A DNA stretch of 64,000 nucleotides from Taibaiella sp. KBW10 (GCF_003852495.1 NZ_QAJI01000002.1:93932-157931), one strand, 5' to 3'; counted from the stretch's first letter, positions 27,482 to 35,303 are shown. Numbers and translations are program-made. Notes: generated by a model not told the origin, from the sequence alone.

Positions 27482-27793
27482 GAAGGGTTCGTAGAACGGA
27501 TATTGTTCCCCGTTTTTTATAGGAATAATTTATCTCAAAAAATATCACTTATTTATCGGGCAGCACGCAACATAGTGCTGCCCGATTTTATATGCAAGGA
27601 TGCGGAATAAAACGAAGCATCATATATTCCATTATTTTACAAACAGGGGAAATTTTAGTGAATAAGTTGCCTGTAATGTTTTATTTTCGGGTTACAGCAC
27701 AAAAGGCATTCCCTTTCGCCAGGGATAAAAAGCGATGCTGTATCCTTTTTGACTAATAAGCATACCGATTGTTCACTACATACCCAATAAAAA
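27482..27793. other. Intergenic region before the RiPP exporter
   Basis: 312 bases holding the CDF terminator at 27555-27590 and otherwise no gene. The exporter promoter must lie between 27591 and 27793, but no full TTTG/TAnnTTTG pair was recognised. Confidence 0.4.
27555..27590 (+). terminator. Terminator after the CDF transporter
   Basis: ATCGGGCAGCAC (27555-27566) and GTGCTGCCCGAT (27575-27586) form a perfect 12-bp stem with an 8-base loop, followed by TTTTA. Confidence 0.88.
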
Positions 27794-30049
27794 TTGAGAT
27801 ACGCATTTTACAAACAGCTTGATATGATGGATTGTGGGGCTACTTGCTTGAGAATAGTAGCGAAACAATATGGCAAAGAATATAGTATTGTAAAACTGAG
27901 AAGGATCTGCGAGACCACCAAACAAGGCGTAAGTATGCAGTCTATTACCAATGCGGCAAAACAAATAGGATTTAGCACCTTAGGCGTAAAGGTCAGTCTG
28001 CAGGAGCTGAAACAAGCACCATTGCCCTGTATCCTTCATTGGGAGAATAGTCATTTCGTAGTACTCCACAAAATCGCTACGAAACAATCGGGGCATAAAA
28101 CTACTTATACGATCGCCAATCCGGCATCGGAGGGTCTCATGAATATAGATGAAGACACGTTTAAGGAGCTTTGGCAAGGCGAGTATAGCGATAAAGGCGT
28201 TGCTATATTATTAGAAAAAGAAGAAAATTTTGATGCGATACATCAGGAGGCCGACACATCGGACACGCAAAACAGAAAAGTGAACTGGCACATGCTATGG
28301 GCATACCTGATGCAGCACAAAGGATATTTTATCCAGGTCATATTCGGCCTGTTGGTCGCCAGCCTTTTTCAACTACTGATCCCTTTTCTGACCGAAGCGA
28401 TCGTAGACAAAGGGGTACATCTTAAAGATGTCAACTTCGTATATCTTATTTTGATCGCGCAGCTGATGCTGCTCTTAGCCCGTACACTAATCGACTTTTC
28501 CAGACAAGCTTTATTATTGTATATCAGTACTGCTGTTAACCTTTCCCTGTTAACCGATTTCTGGAAAAAACTTATGCACCTGCCCATTGCCTATTTCGAT
28601 ACCAAACAGACCGGCGATATCATACAACGTATAGGCGATCAGCACCGGATAGAGCGTTTTTTAACGGGAGGCAGTGTAAACATCTTATTTTCTATTATTA
28701 ACCTGATTGTGTACTCTGTTGTGATGCTGCTGTACAGTATCCCCGTATTCATCATATTTGCCATTGGCAGCATTTTATATCTTTTATGGGTATCGCTCTT
28801 CCTGAAAAAGAGAAGGCAATTGAACTATATGCAGTTTGCAGTTGCAGCTAAGGAAAACAGTGCTACACTGGAATTGGTGCATGGCATGCAAGAGATCAAA
28901 ATGCATAATGCAGAAAAGCATTTCCGGACCAGCTGGGAAGAGTTGCAGCGGTCCCTATTTACAATCAGTTTCAAGAACCTTTCCCTTAGTCAGGTACAAC
29001 AGGTAGGCGCTTTATTTATCAATGAAGGAAAAAATCTACTGGTAACAGGCCTCGTAGCGGCCGCAGTTATCAAAGGGGAACTCACCTTAGGCGCGATGCT
29101 GGCCATACAATATATTTTGGGCGCACTAAACAATCCGATACAGCAATTCACCGGCTTTATACAAGAATTTCAGGATGCCAAAATATCTCTTGAAAGGCTT
29201 AACGAAATACATGAAGAAAAAGCAGAGCCTTTGCTAACCGACCGTACTGATGTCGCTCATCCAAAACAACATTTAAGTATCTCTGTACATAACCTGGCAT
29301 TCGGCTACCTCTCCGGCGAAGAAAACCGCGTGCTGAACAATATTGATCTGGAGATTCCTGCCGGAAAAGTAACGGCAATCGTTGGCATGAGCGGTAGCGG
29401 TAAAACAACCCTATTGAAGATTTTGCAGCAGTTTTATGATCACAGCTACACAGGATCGATAACGGTACGGGAAGAGACAGCAATGCAAACTACATCTGGC
29501 CCGGAGGCCACGGAACTAAGATCTATTGTTCCTGCTTACTGGCGGCAGCAAGTAGGTAGCGTAATGCAGGATGGACATATCTTTAACCTCCCGATAAGGG
29601 ATAATATTGCGCTGGGTATGGATAAGGTTGATATGCAGCAACTGGAGTATGCGGTACATATTGCTAACCTGAAATCGTTTATAGACAACCTGCCGCTTGG
29701 TTATGACACAAAGATTGGTATGGAGGGTAACGGAATCAGTCAGGGACAAAAGCAAAGAATACTTATTGCCAGGGCTGTATATAAAAATCCGGAAATACTT
29801 CTTTTTGACGAAGCCACAAATGCACTTGATGCAAACAATGAAAAAGTGATACTGGAAAATTTAGAAAGCTTTTTTAAAGGCAAAACCGTAGTGGTGGTGG
29901 CGCACCGCCTGAGTACCGTAAAGAATGCAGATAAAATCGTCGTACTCGAAAAAGGCCGTATTGTAGAAGAAGGCAATCATGAAGTGCTTACGGCACTTAA
30001 AGGTAAATATTATCAGTTGGTCAAAAACCAACTTGAATTGGGGACTTAA
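27794..30049 (+). CDS. Peptidase-containing ABC exporter (C39, PCAT) of the RiPP cluster
   Basis: A 751-residue transporter that cuts double-glycine leader peptides and exports the core. Residues 1-135 are a C39 peptidase: oxyanion Gln Q8, nucleophile C14 (MDCGATC), H87 (SHFVVL) and, at the usual Asp position, N109 (IANPASEG). Residues ~178-450 hold the membrane helices; the ABC domain has Walker A GMSGSGKTT (531-539), signature ISQGQ (~648) and Walker B ILLFDE. The start is TTG at 27794: a stop lies two codons upstream and the first ATG (residue 11) would remove Q8. The matching substrate is the precursor at 32238-32465. Followed 14 bases later by a small HlyD-like gene. Confidence 0.95.
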   Translation: MRYAFYKQLDMMDCGATCLRIVAKQYGKEYSIVKLRRICETTKQGVSMQSITNAAKQIGFSTLGVKVSLQELKQAPLPCILHWENSHFVVLHKIATKQSGHKTTYTIANPASEGLMNIDEDTFKELWQGEYSDKGVAILLEKEENFDAIHQEADTSDTQNRKVNWHMLWAYLMQHKGYFIQVIFGLLVASLFQLLIPFLTEAIVDKGVHLKDVNFVYLILIAQLMLLLARTLIDFSRQALLLYISTAVNLSLLTDFWKKLMHLPIAYFDTKQTGDIIQRIGDQHRIERFLTGGSVNILFSIINLIVYSVVMLLYSIPVFIIFAIGSILYLLWVSLFLKKRRQLNYMQFAVAAKENSATLELVHGMQEIKMHNAEKHFRTSWEELQRSLFTISFKNLSLSQVQQVGALFINEGKNLLVTGLVAAAVIKGELTLGAMLAIQYILGALNNPIQQFTGFIQEFQDAKISLERLNEIHEEKAEPLLTDRTDVAHPKQHLSISVHNLAFGYLSGEENRVLNNIDLEIPAGKVTAIVGMSGSGKTTLLKILQQFYDHSYTGSITVREETAMQTTSGPEATELRSIVPAYWRQQVGSVMQDGHIFNLPIRDNIALGMDKVDMQQLEYAVHIANLKSFIDNLPLGYDTKIGMEGNGISQGQKQRILIARAVYKNPEILLFDEATNALDANNEKVILENLESFFKGKTVVVVAHRLSTVKNADKIVVLEKGRIVEEGNHEVLTALKGKYYQLVKNQLELGT

Positions 30050-30063
30050 TAATACGATTAAAA

Positions 30064-30513
30064 ATGAAACCTAATTTTTTAGCCCGGTATGGACTACTGA
30101 TTGCCCTGGCCTTTTTGCTGCTGGTATGCAGCCTGGCCTTTTGTATACCTTATCCAATGTCGATAAAGGGTAAGGCGATAGAAAGCCAATCTCACCCAAA
30201 TCAGAATACCTATACTTTGATCGTACGGATACCAGGGCGTACAGATACACATCTTTTGCAAAAGGAGGCCTTAGGGCTTACCCTACCGGGGCAGAAAGCC
30301 CCCACCTATCCCGTAGAACAAGTGATTGTGCACAATGTAATCTCTTCCAAAGATTCCGGCGAATTTATGACCGTCGAGTTAAGGATAAATACAAACAATA
30401 ATAAGCCTCCTTTAGCTTTGGCCGACGGAATAAATACACCAATAGTGTTATTAAGCGACCTTAGTTTAGCAGAACATTTTTTCAAAAAACTGACCGAAAA
30501 AACAAAGCAATAA
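30064..30513 (+). CDS. Minimal HlyD-like membrane-anchored protein of the exporter
   Basis: A 149-residue protein with a short cytoplasmic N-terminus, one membrane helix (about 9-30, LLIALAFLLLVCSLAFCI) and a periplasmic domain of about 115 residues. The distal part (VRIPGRTDTHLLQKEALGLTLPG, YPVEQVIVHNVISS, TPIVLLSDLSLAEHFFKKL) resembles the beta-barrel and C-terminal strands of Bacteroidota HlyD adaptors that pair with C39 exporters. The lipoyl and coiled-coil hairpin regions of a normal HlyD (300-450 aa) are absent. It follows the exporter by 14 bases and is probably its partner. The assignment is by pattern and position; no TolC-like gene is nearby. Confidence 0.7.
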   Translation: MKPNFLARYGLLIALAFLLLVCSLAFCIPYPMSIKGKAIESQSHPNQNTYTLIVRIPGRTDTHLLQKEALGLTLPGQKAPTYPVEQVIVHNVISSKDSGEFMTVELRINTNNNKPPLALADGINTPIVLLSDLSLAEHFFKKLTEKTKQ

Positions 30514-30543
30514 GAGGCTATCAGGTGCAGTGGTGGCGCTTTA

Positions 30544-31269
30544 TTATGGCCGCTTAAAGTATCCGGCGTGATAAGCCTTATCTTCTTCAGAAACCCGGCC
30601 GGCAAGAATATCTTGCACTAGGGTTTCGGGTATCATAACCATATCTATTCTATCTATATATTGTATCAGGTAAAAACTATTTACCTTACGGATCTTATCG
30701 GCCTCAATAACATGTCCGGGTTCATTTTGGATTACTTCATCTATCAAATCCCTCAGTTCATAGTTTGCATACAAGAGTCTTGTTTTTTCGTCAAGTACCG
30801 GATGGTAAATCGCCACATTTTGCTCCGTACTTTCAAACACATCAAAACGAATGCTGTTGTAGGTCATTTCAAAATTAAGCACATCATGCAAATGGGGTAA
30901 ATGATCCAATTTGCCTTCTTTAACTTTCTGCAATAAGAAACTCGCGAAGAGCAATACCTCATCTCTAAATTGAAAATTGGTTTTTATATAATCATCCCAA
31001 AATGCACGTGTATGTTGCTTAATCTCTTTACTCAACATTTTGCAACTGTAGGGCATCAGGTCAAATAAAGGTGTAAACCGGTTGATCTGATACAACATAC
31101 AATTGGTCACCATCCCCCTTTGGTTTAGAATGTCAAGAAGCCGCTCCTGTTCAATATCAGTAAGCGCATACCTTTCATTCATTAATTCGGGTGTTTTCTT
31201 TATGGCCCTGCACAAGGCAGGATCTGCAACCAAATCAGCAAAGGCCTGCTGAAAATCTACTAAAGGCAT
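30544..31269 (-). CDS. MNIO partner protein (MbnC/TglI/ChrI-type role) of the RiPP cluster
   Basis: A 241-residue cytoplasmic protein I recognise only by context. Its start overlaps the end of the DUF692 enzyme gene by 10 bases, the usual coupling of MNIO enzymes with a partner that binds the precursor leader. The N-terminal ~55 residues (FADLVADPALCRAIKKTPELMNERYALTDIEQERLLDIL) form a helical LTxxExxxL pattern also seen in small leader- or substrate-binding domains; the middle is helical and Phe/Leu-rich, and the C-terminal third (RKVNSFYLIQYIDRID) looks like beta strands. No catalytic motif is visible. Function as a leader-recognition subunit is inference. Confidence 0.7.
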   Translation of the reverse strand: MPLVDFQQAFADLVADPALCRAIKKTPELMNERYALTDIEQERLLDILNQRGMVTNCMLYQINRFTPLFDLMPYSCKMLSKEIKQHTRAFWDDYIKTNFQFRDEVLLFASFLLQKVKEGKLDHLPHLHDVLNFEMTYNSIRFDVFESTEQNVAIYHPVLDEKTRLLYANYELRDLIDEVIQNEPGHVIEADKIRKVNSFYLIQYIDRIDMVMIPETLVQDILAGRVSEEDKAYHAGYFKRP

Positions 31270-32150
31270 ACTATCTCTTTATATTTTGAACAAATGCTTC
31301 TCGCCATTTCCAACTGCTCATAAATACCTTCATTGCCCATCGTTTCAAAGTAGGATTCATGGAACTCAAACGTCACACCTCTGAGATTGGGACATTTAGG
31401 TACGACATAGTCCAGCAGTTCCCATACCTCATCATTGCACCTACCCGAATGGGAATCCAAATACATTTCTCCGACCACATTACCCCCGGCAATATGCATC
31501 TCTTCTACTGTACTTAAATCAATGCTGTCCACAAAGGCCTTACGGTCAAATTTAAAATTGGTGGCATTGGCATGCACATTATGCAGATCCAGCAAGATGC
31601 CACAACCGCTTTTTTCCGTTAGCTTTTTAAGAAAAGCGCCCTCTGCATATTGCTCCTTCTTAATCTCGACAAAATAAACATTGTTTTCCATCAGAAAAGG
31701 CGTCTGGATCGTTTGTTTGATTTGTTTGATTTTGCTGGAGAGCATATCGATTACCTCATCATCAAAAGGTAGCGGGAGCGACAAACAGGTACTGTATTCG
31801 GTCACTTCATCATCATGTACTTTAGAATACGACAAATGATCGCTATTCCATGCAAAATTATACGTCTCCTGCAGCTTCATTACATTCTCCAGATATTCAT
31901 TGTCGAAATAACCCGCCGTACCCAGGGAGAAACCCACATGATGGGCTACCAAGGGCCATTGTTCTCCCAGTTTGTGGATCTTTGAGGCATACCCGGGAGA
32001 CATGGTAAACCGGTCCTTTTGACCAACCCCATTATCGGTAAACCAGATATCCGGTATGATTTCTATGTAGTTTATGGAGTCGGGGTATAGGTTAAAATAG
32101 GTCTCTAATGAGGGATTATACAAAATCCCAACACCCAAAAATTGATTCAT
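31260..32150 (-). CDS. DUF692 multinuclear non-heme iron oxidative enzyme (MNIO) of the RiPP cluster
   Basis: A 296-residue TIM-barrel enzyme of DUF692, the family of MbnB, TglH, ChrH and the bufferin enzymes, which use two or three irons and oxygen to remodel Cys (sometimes Asp) residues in peptides. Expected motifs are present in order: YIEIIPDIW (28-36), VAHHVGFSLGTAG (H70/H71), SDHLSYS (D104, H105), MENNVYF (E155), ILLDLHNVHANATNF (D188, H190, N191), EMHIAGG (H219), LDSHSGRCNDEVWELL (D232, H234) and FEFHESYF (E262, H264). The gene lies 87 bases after the Cys-rich precursor and overlaps the partner gene. The exact chemistry cannot be read from sequence. Confidence 0.93.
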   Translation of the reverse strand: MNQFLGVGILYNPSLETYFNLYPDSINYIEIIPDIWFTDNGVGQKDRFTMSPGYASKIHKLGEQWPLVAHHVGFSLGTAGYFDNEYLENVMKLQETYNFAWNSDHLSYSKVHDDEVTEYSTCLSLPLPFDDEVIDMLSSKIKQIKQTIQTPFLMENNVYFVEIKKEQYAEGAFLKKLTEKSGCGILLDLHNVHANATNFKFDRKAFVDSIDLSTVEEMHIAGGNVVGEMYLDSHSGRCNDEVWELLDYVVPKCPNLRGVTFEFHESYFETMGNEGIYEQLEMARSICSKYKEIVCL

Positions 32151-32171
32151 ACTGTGTGCTGCATTACAGGT

Positions 32172-32219
32172 TAGAAATTAAAATAGACACAACAAAAGCC
32201 ATAAGCCTGCTGTGTCTAT
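32172..32219 (-). terminator. Attenuator-like hairpin between precursor and MNIO genes
   Basis: On the minus strand ATAGACACA (from 32219) pairs with TGTGTCTAT (to 32183) around a 19-base loop, followed by TTTAATTTC. Partial termination here would give more precursor than enzyme transcript, a common arrangement in peptide operons. Strength is inferred. Confidence 0.6.
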
Positions 32220-32237
32220 CTTATAAAGAAGTTTGCG

Positions 32238-32465
32238 TTAGATTACCTCTGTAAAGGTATCTACATAATCGGTAATTTTGCCTCCTGTGAAACCCGATCT
32301 GCAGGCTGGGCAAGTCGGAGCAGGAAACCCTGATCTGCAAGCCGGACAAGTTGGATCTACCGGTGGTTTTTGTCCATCGGTACCATCTCCACCAATAATT
32401 GATTTTGTTTCAATGCTCGTTAATTCTGAAGACTTGAAAGCGTCCATTTTTTTTTGACTTTCCAT
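32238..32465 (-). CDS. RiPP precursor peptide with double-glycine leader and two TCPACRSGF repeats
   Basis: A 75-residue peptide. The leader, residues 1-26, ends LTSIETKSIIGG and matches the double-glycine rule position by position: L at -12, T at -11, E at -8, I at -4, G at -2 and -1. Cleavage would follow G26. The core then holds two identical nonamers TCPACRSGF at residues 39-47 and 51-59 (period 12), giving four Cys as two CPAC motifs (C40, C43, C52, C55), and ends with an acidic tail (residues 63-75). It has no similarity I know outside this arrangement. The DUF692 gene follows on the same strand, and a C39 exporter lies close by. Confidence 0.9.
   Translation of the reverse strand: MESQKKMDAFKSSELTSIETKSIIGGDGTDGQKPPVDPTCPACRSGFPAPTCPACRSGFTGGKITDYVDTFTEVI
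32289..32351 (-). repeat. In-gene 36-bp tandem duplication encoding the two CPAC cores
   Basis: The segments 32325-32351 and 32289-32315 encode the same nine residues, with a 36-base period. The DNA copies differ at several third-codon positions (for example GCCGGA versus GCTGGG) while the protein is identical, which suggests selection on the peptide rather than a very recent copy. Confidence 0.85.
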
Positions 32466-32649
32466 GGCAGATATTTTTTTAATTTACTCCTACTCTTTAA
32501 GCTTTTCGGATTCCGCTATATTTATTCCGAAGATAGTGTTTTTTATAAAAAATAAAAAAAATAATACGCATTTATGTGTAGATACTCTTTTGAGAATTAA
32601 TAACCCATCTCGGCTCATAAGCACAATAAAAGTCGAAAAATAAAAATTA

Positions 32650-32690
32650 TTTGCAAATTGTTGTCATGTATATTATATTTGCGACAACAA
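32650..32690 (+). promoter_or_regulatory. Promoter with flanking inverted repeat before the VOC gene
   Basis: TTTG (32650-32653) and TATATTTG (32674-32681), 20 bases apart, fit the Bacteroidota promoter. TTGTTGTC (32658-32665) and GACAACAA (32683-32690) are a perfect 8-bp inverted repeat enclosing the -7 box, a likely operator for the MarR-type regulator encoded downstream. Confidence 0.7.
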
Positions 32691-32703
32691 TAAATTTAAA
32701 ATA

Positions 32704-33063
32704 ATGAAACAATTGACATTTGCATCACTACAAGTGAAAGATCTGGAGGCCTCAAAAGACTTCTATGAAAAAAAATTGGGATTTGAAATTAGCGACACTA
32801 ATCCTCAAGCCTGCGTTTTTAAGTACGAGCAAGGACAAGCAAGTTTTGCTATTCGTACACCTCTTGAACCTATCGAGGGAAGAGAGCTGGGTATTGGCGT
32901 GGCTATTTGGTTTGCCGTTAATGAAAAAGTAAATGAACTAAGTGAAAAATTCATTGCTAATGGCGTTACGACAGTAGGCCCGATTATAGAAACCCCTTTT
33001 GGCAGAGCGTTCCATGTAAAAGACTTAGACGGATATAAACTTACTTTTTTGGAGACAAATTAA
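32704..33063 (+). CDS. VOC (glyoxalase/bleomycin-resistance fold) family protein
   Basis: A 119-residue cytoplasmic protein of the vicinal oxygen chelate fold, made of two beta-alpha-beta-beta-beta units: TFASLQVKDLEASKDFYEKKLGF at the start and TPFGRAFHVKDLDGYKLTFLE at the end. Members range from lyases and dioxygenases to drug-binding resistance proteins; the substrate is not evident. The metal-ligand His usual in the first strand is absent, and an H occurs near FHVKD. It is followed by a MarR regulator 111 bases downstream, suggesting a small inducible stress or resistance unit. Confidence 0.88.
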   Translation: MKQLTFASLQVKDLEASKDFYEKKLGFEISDTNPQACVFKYEQGQASFAIRTPLEPIEGRELGIGVAIWFAVNEKVNELSEKFIANGVTTVGPIIETPFGRAFHVKDLDGYKLTFLETN

Positions 33064-33174
33064 AGTACCTTTTTATAAAAGAACGCCTGAATACAGGTAA
33101 ACGGAAGCCGGCTAACAAACTGTTCAGGTACAATAAGCAAACACAAATCTCATCCCAAATACTTTGACATAATT

Positions 33175-33633
33175 ATGCCTAAAGAAATTGAATATCATTT
33201 TAAAAGTCCAAACGATAGCCCTGGTTATTTGCTAGGACAATTGACTATGTTATGGCAGCGTAAACAAAAAAAAGTATTAGACCCTTTGGATCTGACACAA
33301 ACACAGTTTGTATTACTGGCCGCCTTAGGGTGGCTTTCAAAGAAAAATACATCTGTAACCCAAACGGACATTGCCAATCAAAGTAATGCGGACAGAATGA
33401 TGGTGTCAAAAGTGTTGCGAACATTAGCAGATAAAGGCTTCATTACACGACAAGAACACGAAATCGACACCAGAGCAAAAACAATTAGACTCACGGCCCA
33501 TGGCGAAGCCGTTTTACAAAAAGCCCTCATCGAAGTCGAAAATGTTGATTTAGATTTTTTTGCTCCATTGAACGACAAACTTTCTTCCTTCAATAAAAAT
33601 ATGGTACACCTTATTGACAAGAATAGTGATTAA
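33175..33633 (+). CDS. MarR family transcriptional regulator
   Basis: A 152-residue winged-helix regulator. The DNA-binding part is seen in TQTDIANQSNADRMMVSKVLRTLADKGFITRQEHEIDTRAKTIRLT (about 62-105), with the DxRxK wing typical of MarR proteins. Dimerisation helices flank it. MarR proteins usually repress adjacent genes and are released by small ligands. The inverted repeat at 32658-32690, over the promoter of the upstream VOC gene, is a reasonable operator, so the two genes may be one autoregulated unit. Confidence 0.92.
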   Translation: MPKEIEYHFKSPNDSPGYLLGQLTMLWQRKQKKVLDPLDLTQTQFVLLAALGWLSKKNTSVTQTDIANQSNADRMMVSKVLRTLADKGFITRQEHEIDTRAKTIRLTAHGEAVLQKALIEVENVDLDFFAPLNDKLSSFNKNMVHLIDKNSD

Positions 33634-33770
33634 AGCACTGCCATTAATACAAAGCGAGGCAGAACTGCCCAAATCAGGAAAAAGTACAAAATGCCTTTTC
33701 TGTTTTGAATAGCAAAAGCATTAGAAATTAATTTGCAATTAACATAGCTGGTATAAAATAACCGATACAA

Positions 33771-33798
33771 AAAGCCCCACTCAAAAGAGCGGGGCTTT
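33771..33798 (-). terminator. Hairpin between the MarR gene and tRNA-Pro
   Basis: AAAGCCCC (33771-33778) and GGGGCTTT (33791-33798) pair, with CTC/GAG extending the stem. On the minus strand it is followed by TTTTTG, fitting termination of the tRNA transcript; it may also stop plus-strand transcription. Confidence 0.75.
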
Positions 33799-33809
33799 AC
33801 TGTTTCTTG

Positions 33810-33883
33810 TAGGGAAGACAGGGTTCGAACCTGCGACCCCCTGGTCCCAAACCAGGTGCGCTACCGGACTGCGCTACTTCCCT
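33810..33883 (-). tRNA. tRNA-Pro (anticodon TGG)
   Basis: Read on the minus strand: acceptor AGGGAAG with CTTCCCT plus discriminator A, anticodon arm CCTGG-TTTGGGA-CCAGG giving TGG, and T-arm with loop TTCGAAC. 74 nt. Confidence 0.96.
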
Positions 33884-33947
33884 ATCAATATTATTCCGAG
33901 TGCAAAGTAAGGTATTTAATCCATTGAACCCAATACCTTATTTTTTG

Positions 33948-34021
33948 TAGCGGAGACGGGAGTTGAACCCGTGACCTCAGGGTTATGAATCCTGCGCTCT
34001 AACCATCTGAGCTACCCCGCC
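33948..34021 (-). tRNA. tRNA-Met (anticodon CAT)
   Basis: Read on the minus strand: acceptor GGCGGGG with CTCCGCT, D-arm TAGCTCAGATGGTTAGAGC, anticodon loop TTCATAA giving CAT, T-loop TTCAACT. The first base pair is G-U, not the unpaired C1-A72 of initiators, so elongator Met is likely; a CAT-reading tRNA-Ile cannot be excluded from sequence. Confidence 0.9.
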
Positions 34022-34079
34022 AATTGGGATGCAAAAGTAATAAGTTTTTTTATTTTACCAAAAAAACAATGAAATAATT

Positions 34080-35303
34080 TTACGATAGCATGCTCACCGC
34101 TTTCTGCAAGCCGGATATTAAGGCATCAATCTCCCCTTTTGTATTGTAAAAAGACAAGGAAGCGCGGATTGTTCCCGGTATCCCGAATTTATCCATAATG
34201 GGTTGACAACAATGATGACCCGTACGCACTGCAATACCTTGCTTATCCAAAAGCTCCCCTACATCAAAAGGATGCAGGTCGCCGATTAAAAAGGAAATCG
34301 TAGCGGATTTTTCCGGAGCCTCCCCGATAAAACGCAGACCGGGTATCGCAGCCAGTTGTGTTTGAGCATAAACCAATAGCTCATGCTCATAAGCCGCAAT
34401 CGCCGTTAATCCTATATCCTGAACATAGTTCAAAGCGGCATGCAGACCAATGGCACCGGCAATATTGGGCGTACCGGCTTCAAAGCGGAACGGAAGATCG
34501 GTATAAGTCGTACCGGAAAATTGCACGGACTTAATCATAGAACCACCACCCTGGTAAGGAGGCATTTCCTGCAACCATTTTTCTTTACCATATAACACAC
34601 CGATACCGGTTGGTCCGTATATTTTATGGCCGGAAAACACAAGAAAATCAATATCCAATGCCTGTACATCGATCGGTAAATGTTGTATGGCTTGTGCAGC
34701 ATCTACCAGCACAGGAACATCATGTTGGTGCGCTTTCGCAACAATATCAGCAATAGGATTTACGGTACCCAAGGTATTACTCACCCAGGTCACCGCAAGC
34801 ATTTTGGTTTTATCCGTAATTAGGGTATCCAAATCGGCCAGGTCTAAAACCCCTTTTTCATTCATGCGCCATACCTTCAAGGTCGCTCCCCTGTCTTCAC
34901 AAGCCATTTGCCAGGGTACAATATTGGAATGATGTTCCATTTCTGAAACAATAATTTCATCGCCCGGACGGACATACTTTTTGGCAAAGGAATAAGCGAC
35001 CAGATTGATGCTGTCTGTAGTGCCTTTGGTAAAAATTATTTCATATTCATGTGCGGCATGAATAAAAGCCTGCACTCCCCTGCGGGCAGCTTCTTCAGCA
35101 TCGGTTGCTTTTTGGCTTAAGAAGTGCACCCCGCGGTGTACATTACTGTTATAAGTGGCATAATACTGCGTCAGGGCATCAATCACAGCCTGAGGCTTTT
35201 GTGTCGTGGCACCATTATCTAAATAGACCAAAGGTTTCCCATAAACTTTTTCGGTTAATATGGGGAAATCCTGTCTTACTTTTTCTATATTGAATTGTTG
35301 CAT
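34080..35303 (-). CDS. sufS: Cysteine desulfurase, SufS type
   Basis: A 407-residue PLP enzyme that takes sulfur from cysteine for Fe-S cluster assembly. YLDNGATTQKPQAVIDAL and SNVHRGVHFLSQKATDAEE open the fold, the PLP lysine lies in FSGHKIYGPTGIGVLYG, and the active-site Cys is in VRTGHHCCQPIMD. The length and the short active-site loop fit group II (SufS/CsdA). The other suf genes are not in this window. Start is ATG at 35303. Confidence 0.95.
   Translation of the reverse strand: MQQFNIEKVRQDFPILTEKVYGKPLVYLDNGATTQKPQAVIDALTQYYATYNSNVHRGVHFLSQKATDAEEAARRGVQAFIHAAHEYEIIFTKGTTDSINLVAYSFAKKYVRPGDEIIVSEMEHHSNIVPWQMACEDRGATLKVWRMNEKGVLDLADLDTLITDKTKMLAVTWVSNTLGTVNPIADIVAKAHQHDVPVLVDAAQAIQHLPIDVQALDIDFLVFSGHKIYGPTGIGVLYGKEKWLQEMPPYQGGGSMIKSVQFSGTTYTDLPFRFEAGTPNIAGAIGLHAALNYVQDIGLTAIAAYEHELLVYAQTQLAAIPGLRFIGEAPEKSATISFLIGDLHPFDVGELLDKQGIAVRTGHHCCQPIMDKFGIPGTIRASLSFYNTKGEIDALISGLQKAVSMLS

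Noticed and set aside
32238-32465. Zinc-ribbon protein instead of a RiPP precursor
   Set aside because: Two CPAC pairs could bind zinc, but the exact double-glycine leader and the adjacent DUF692 and C39 genes fit a precursor far better.
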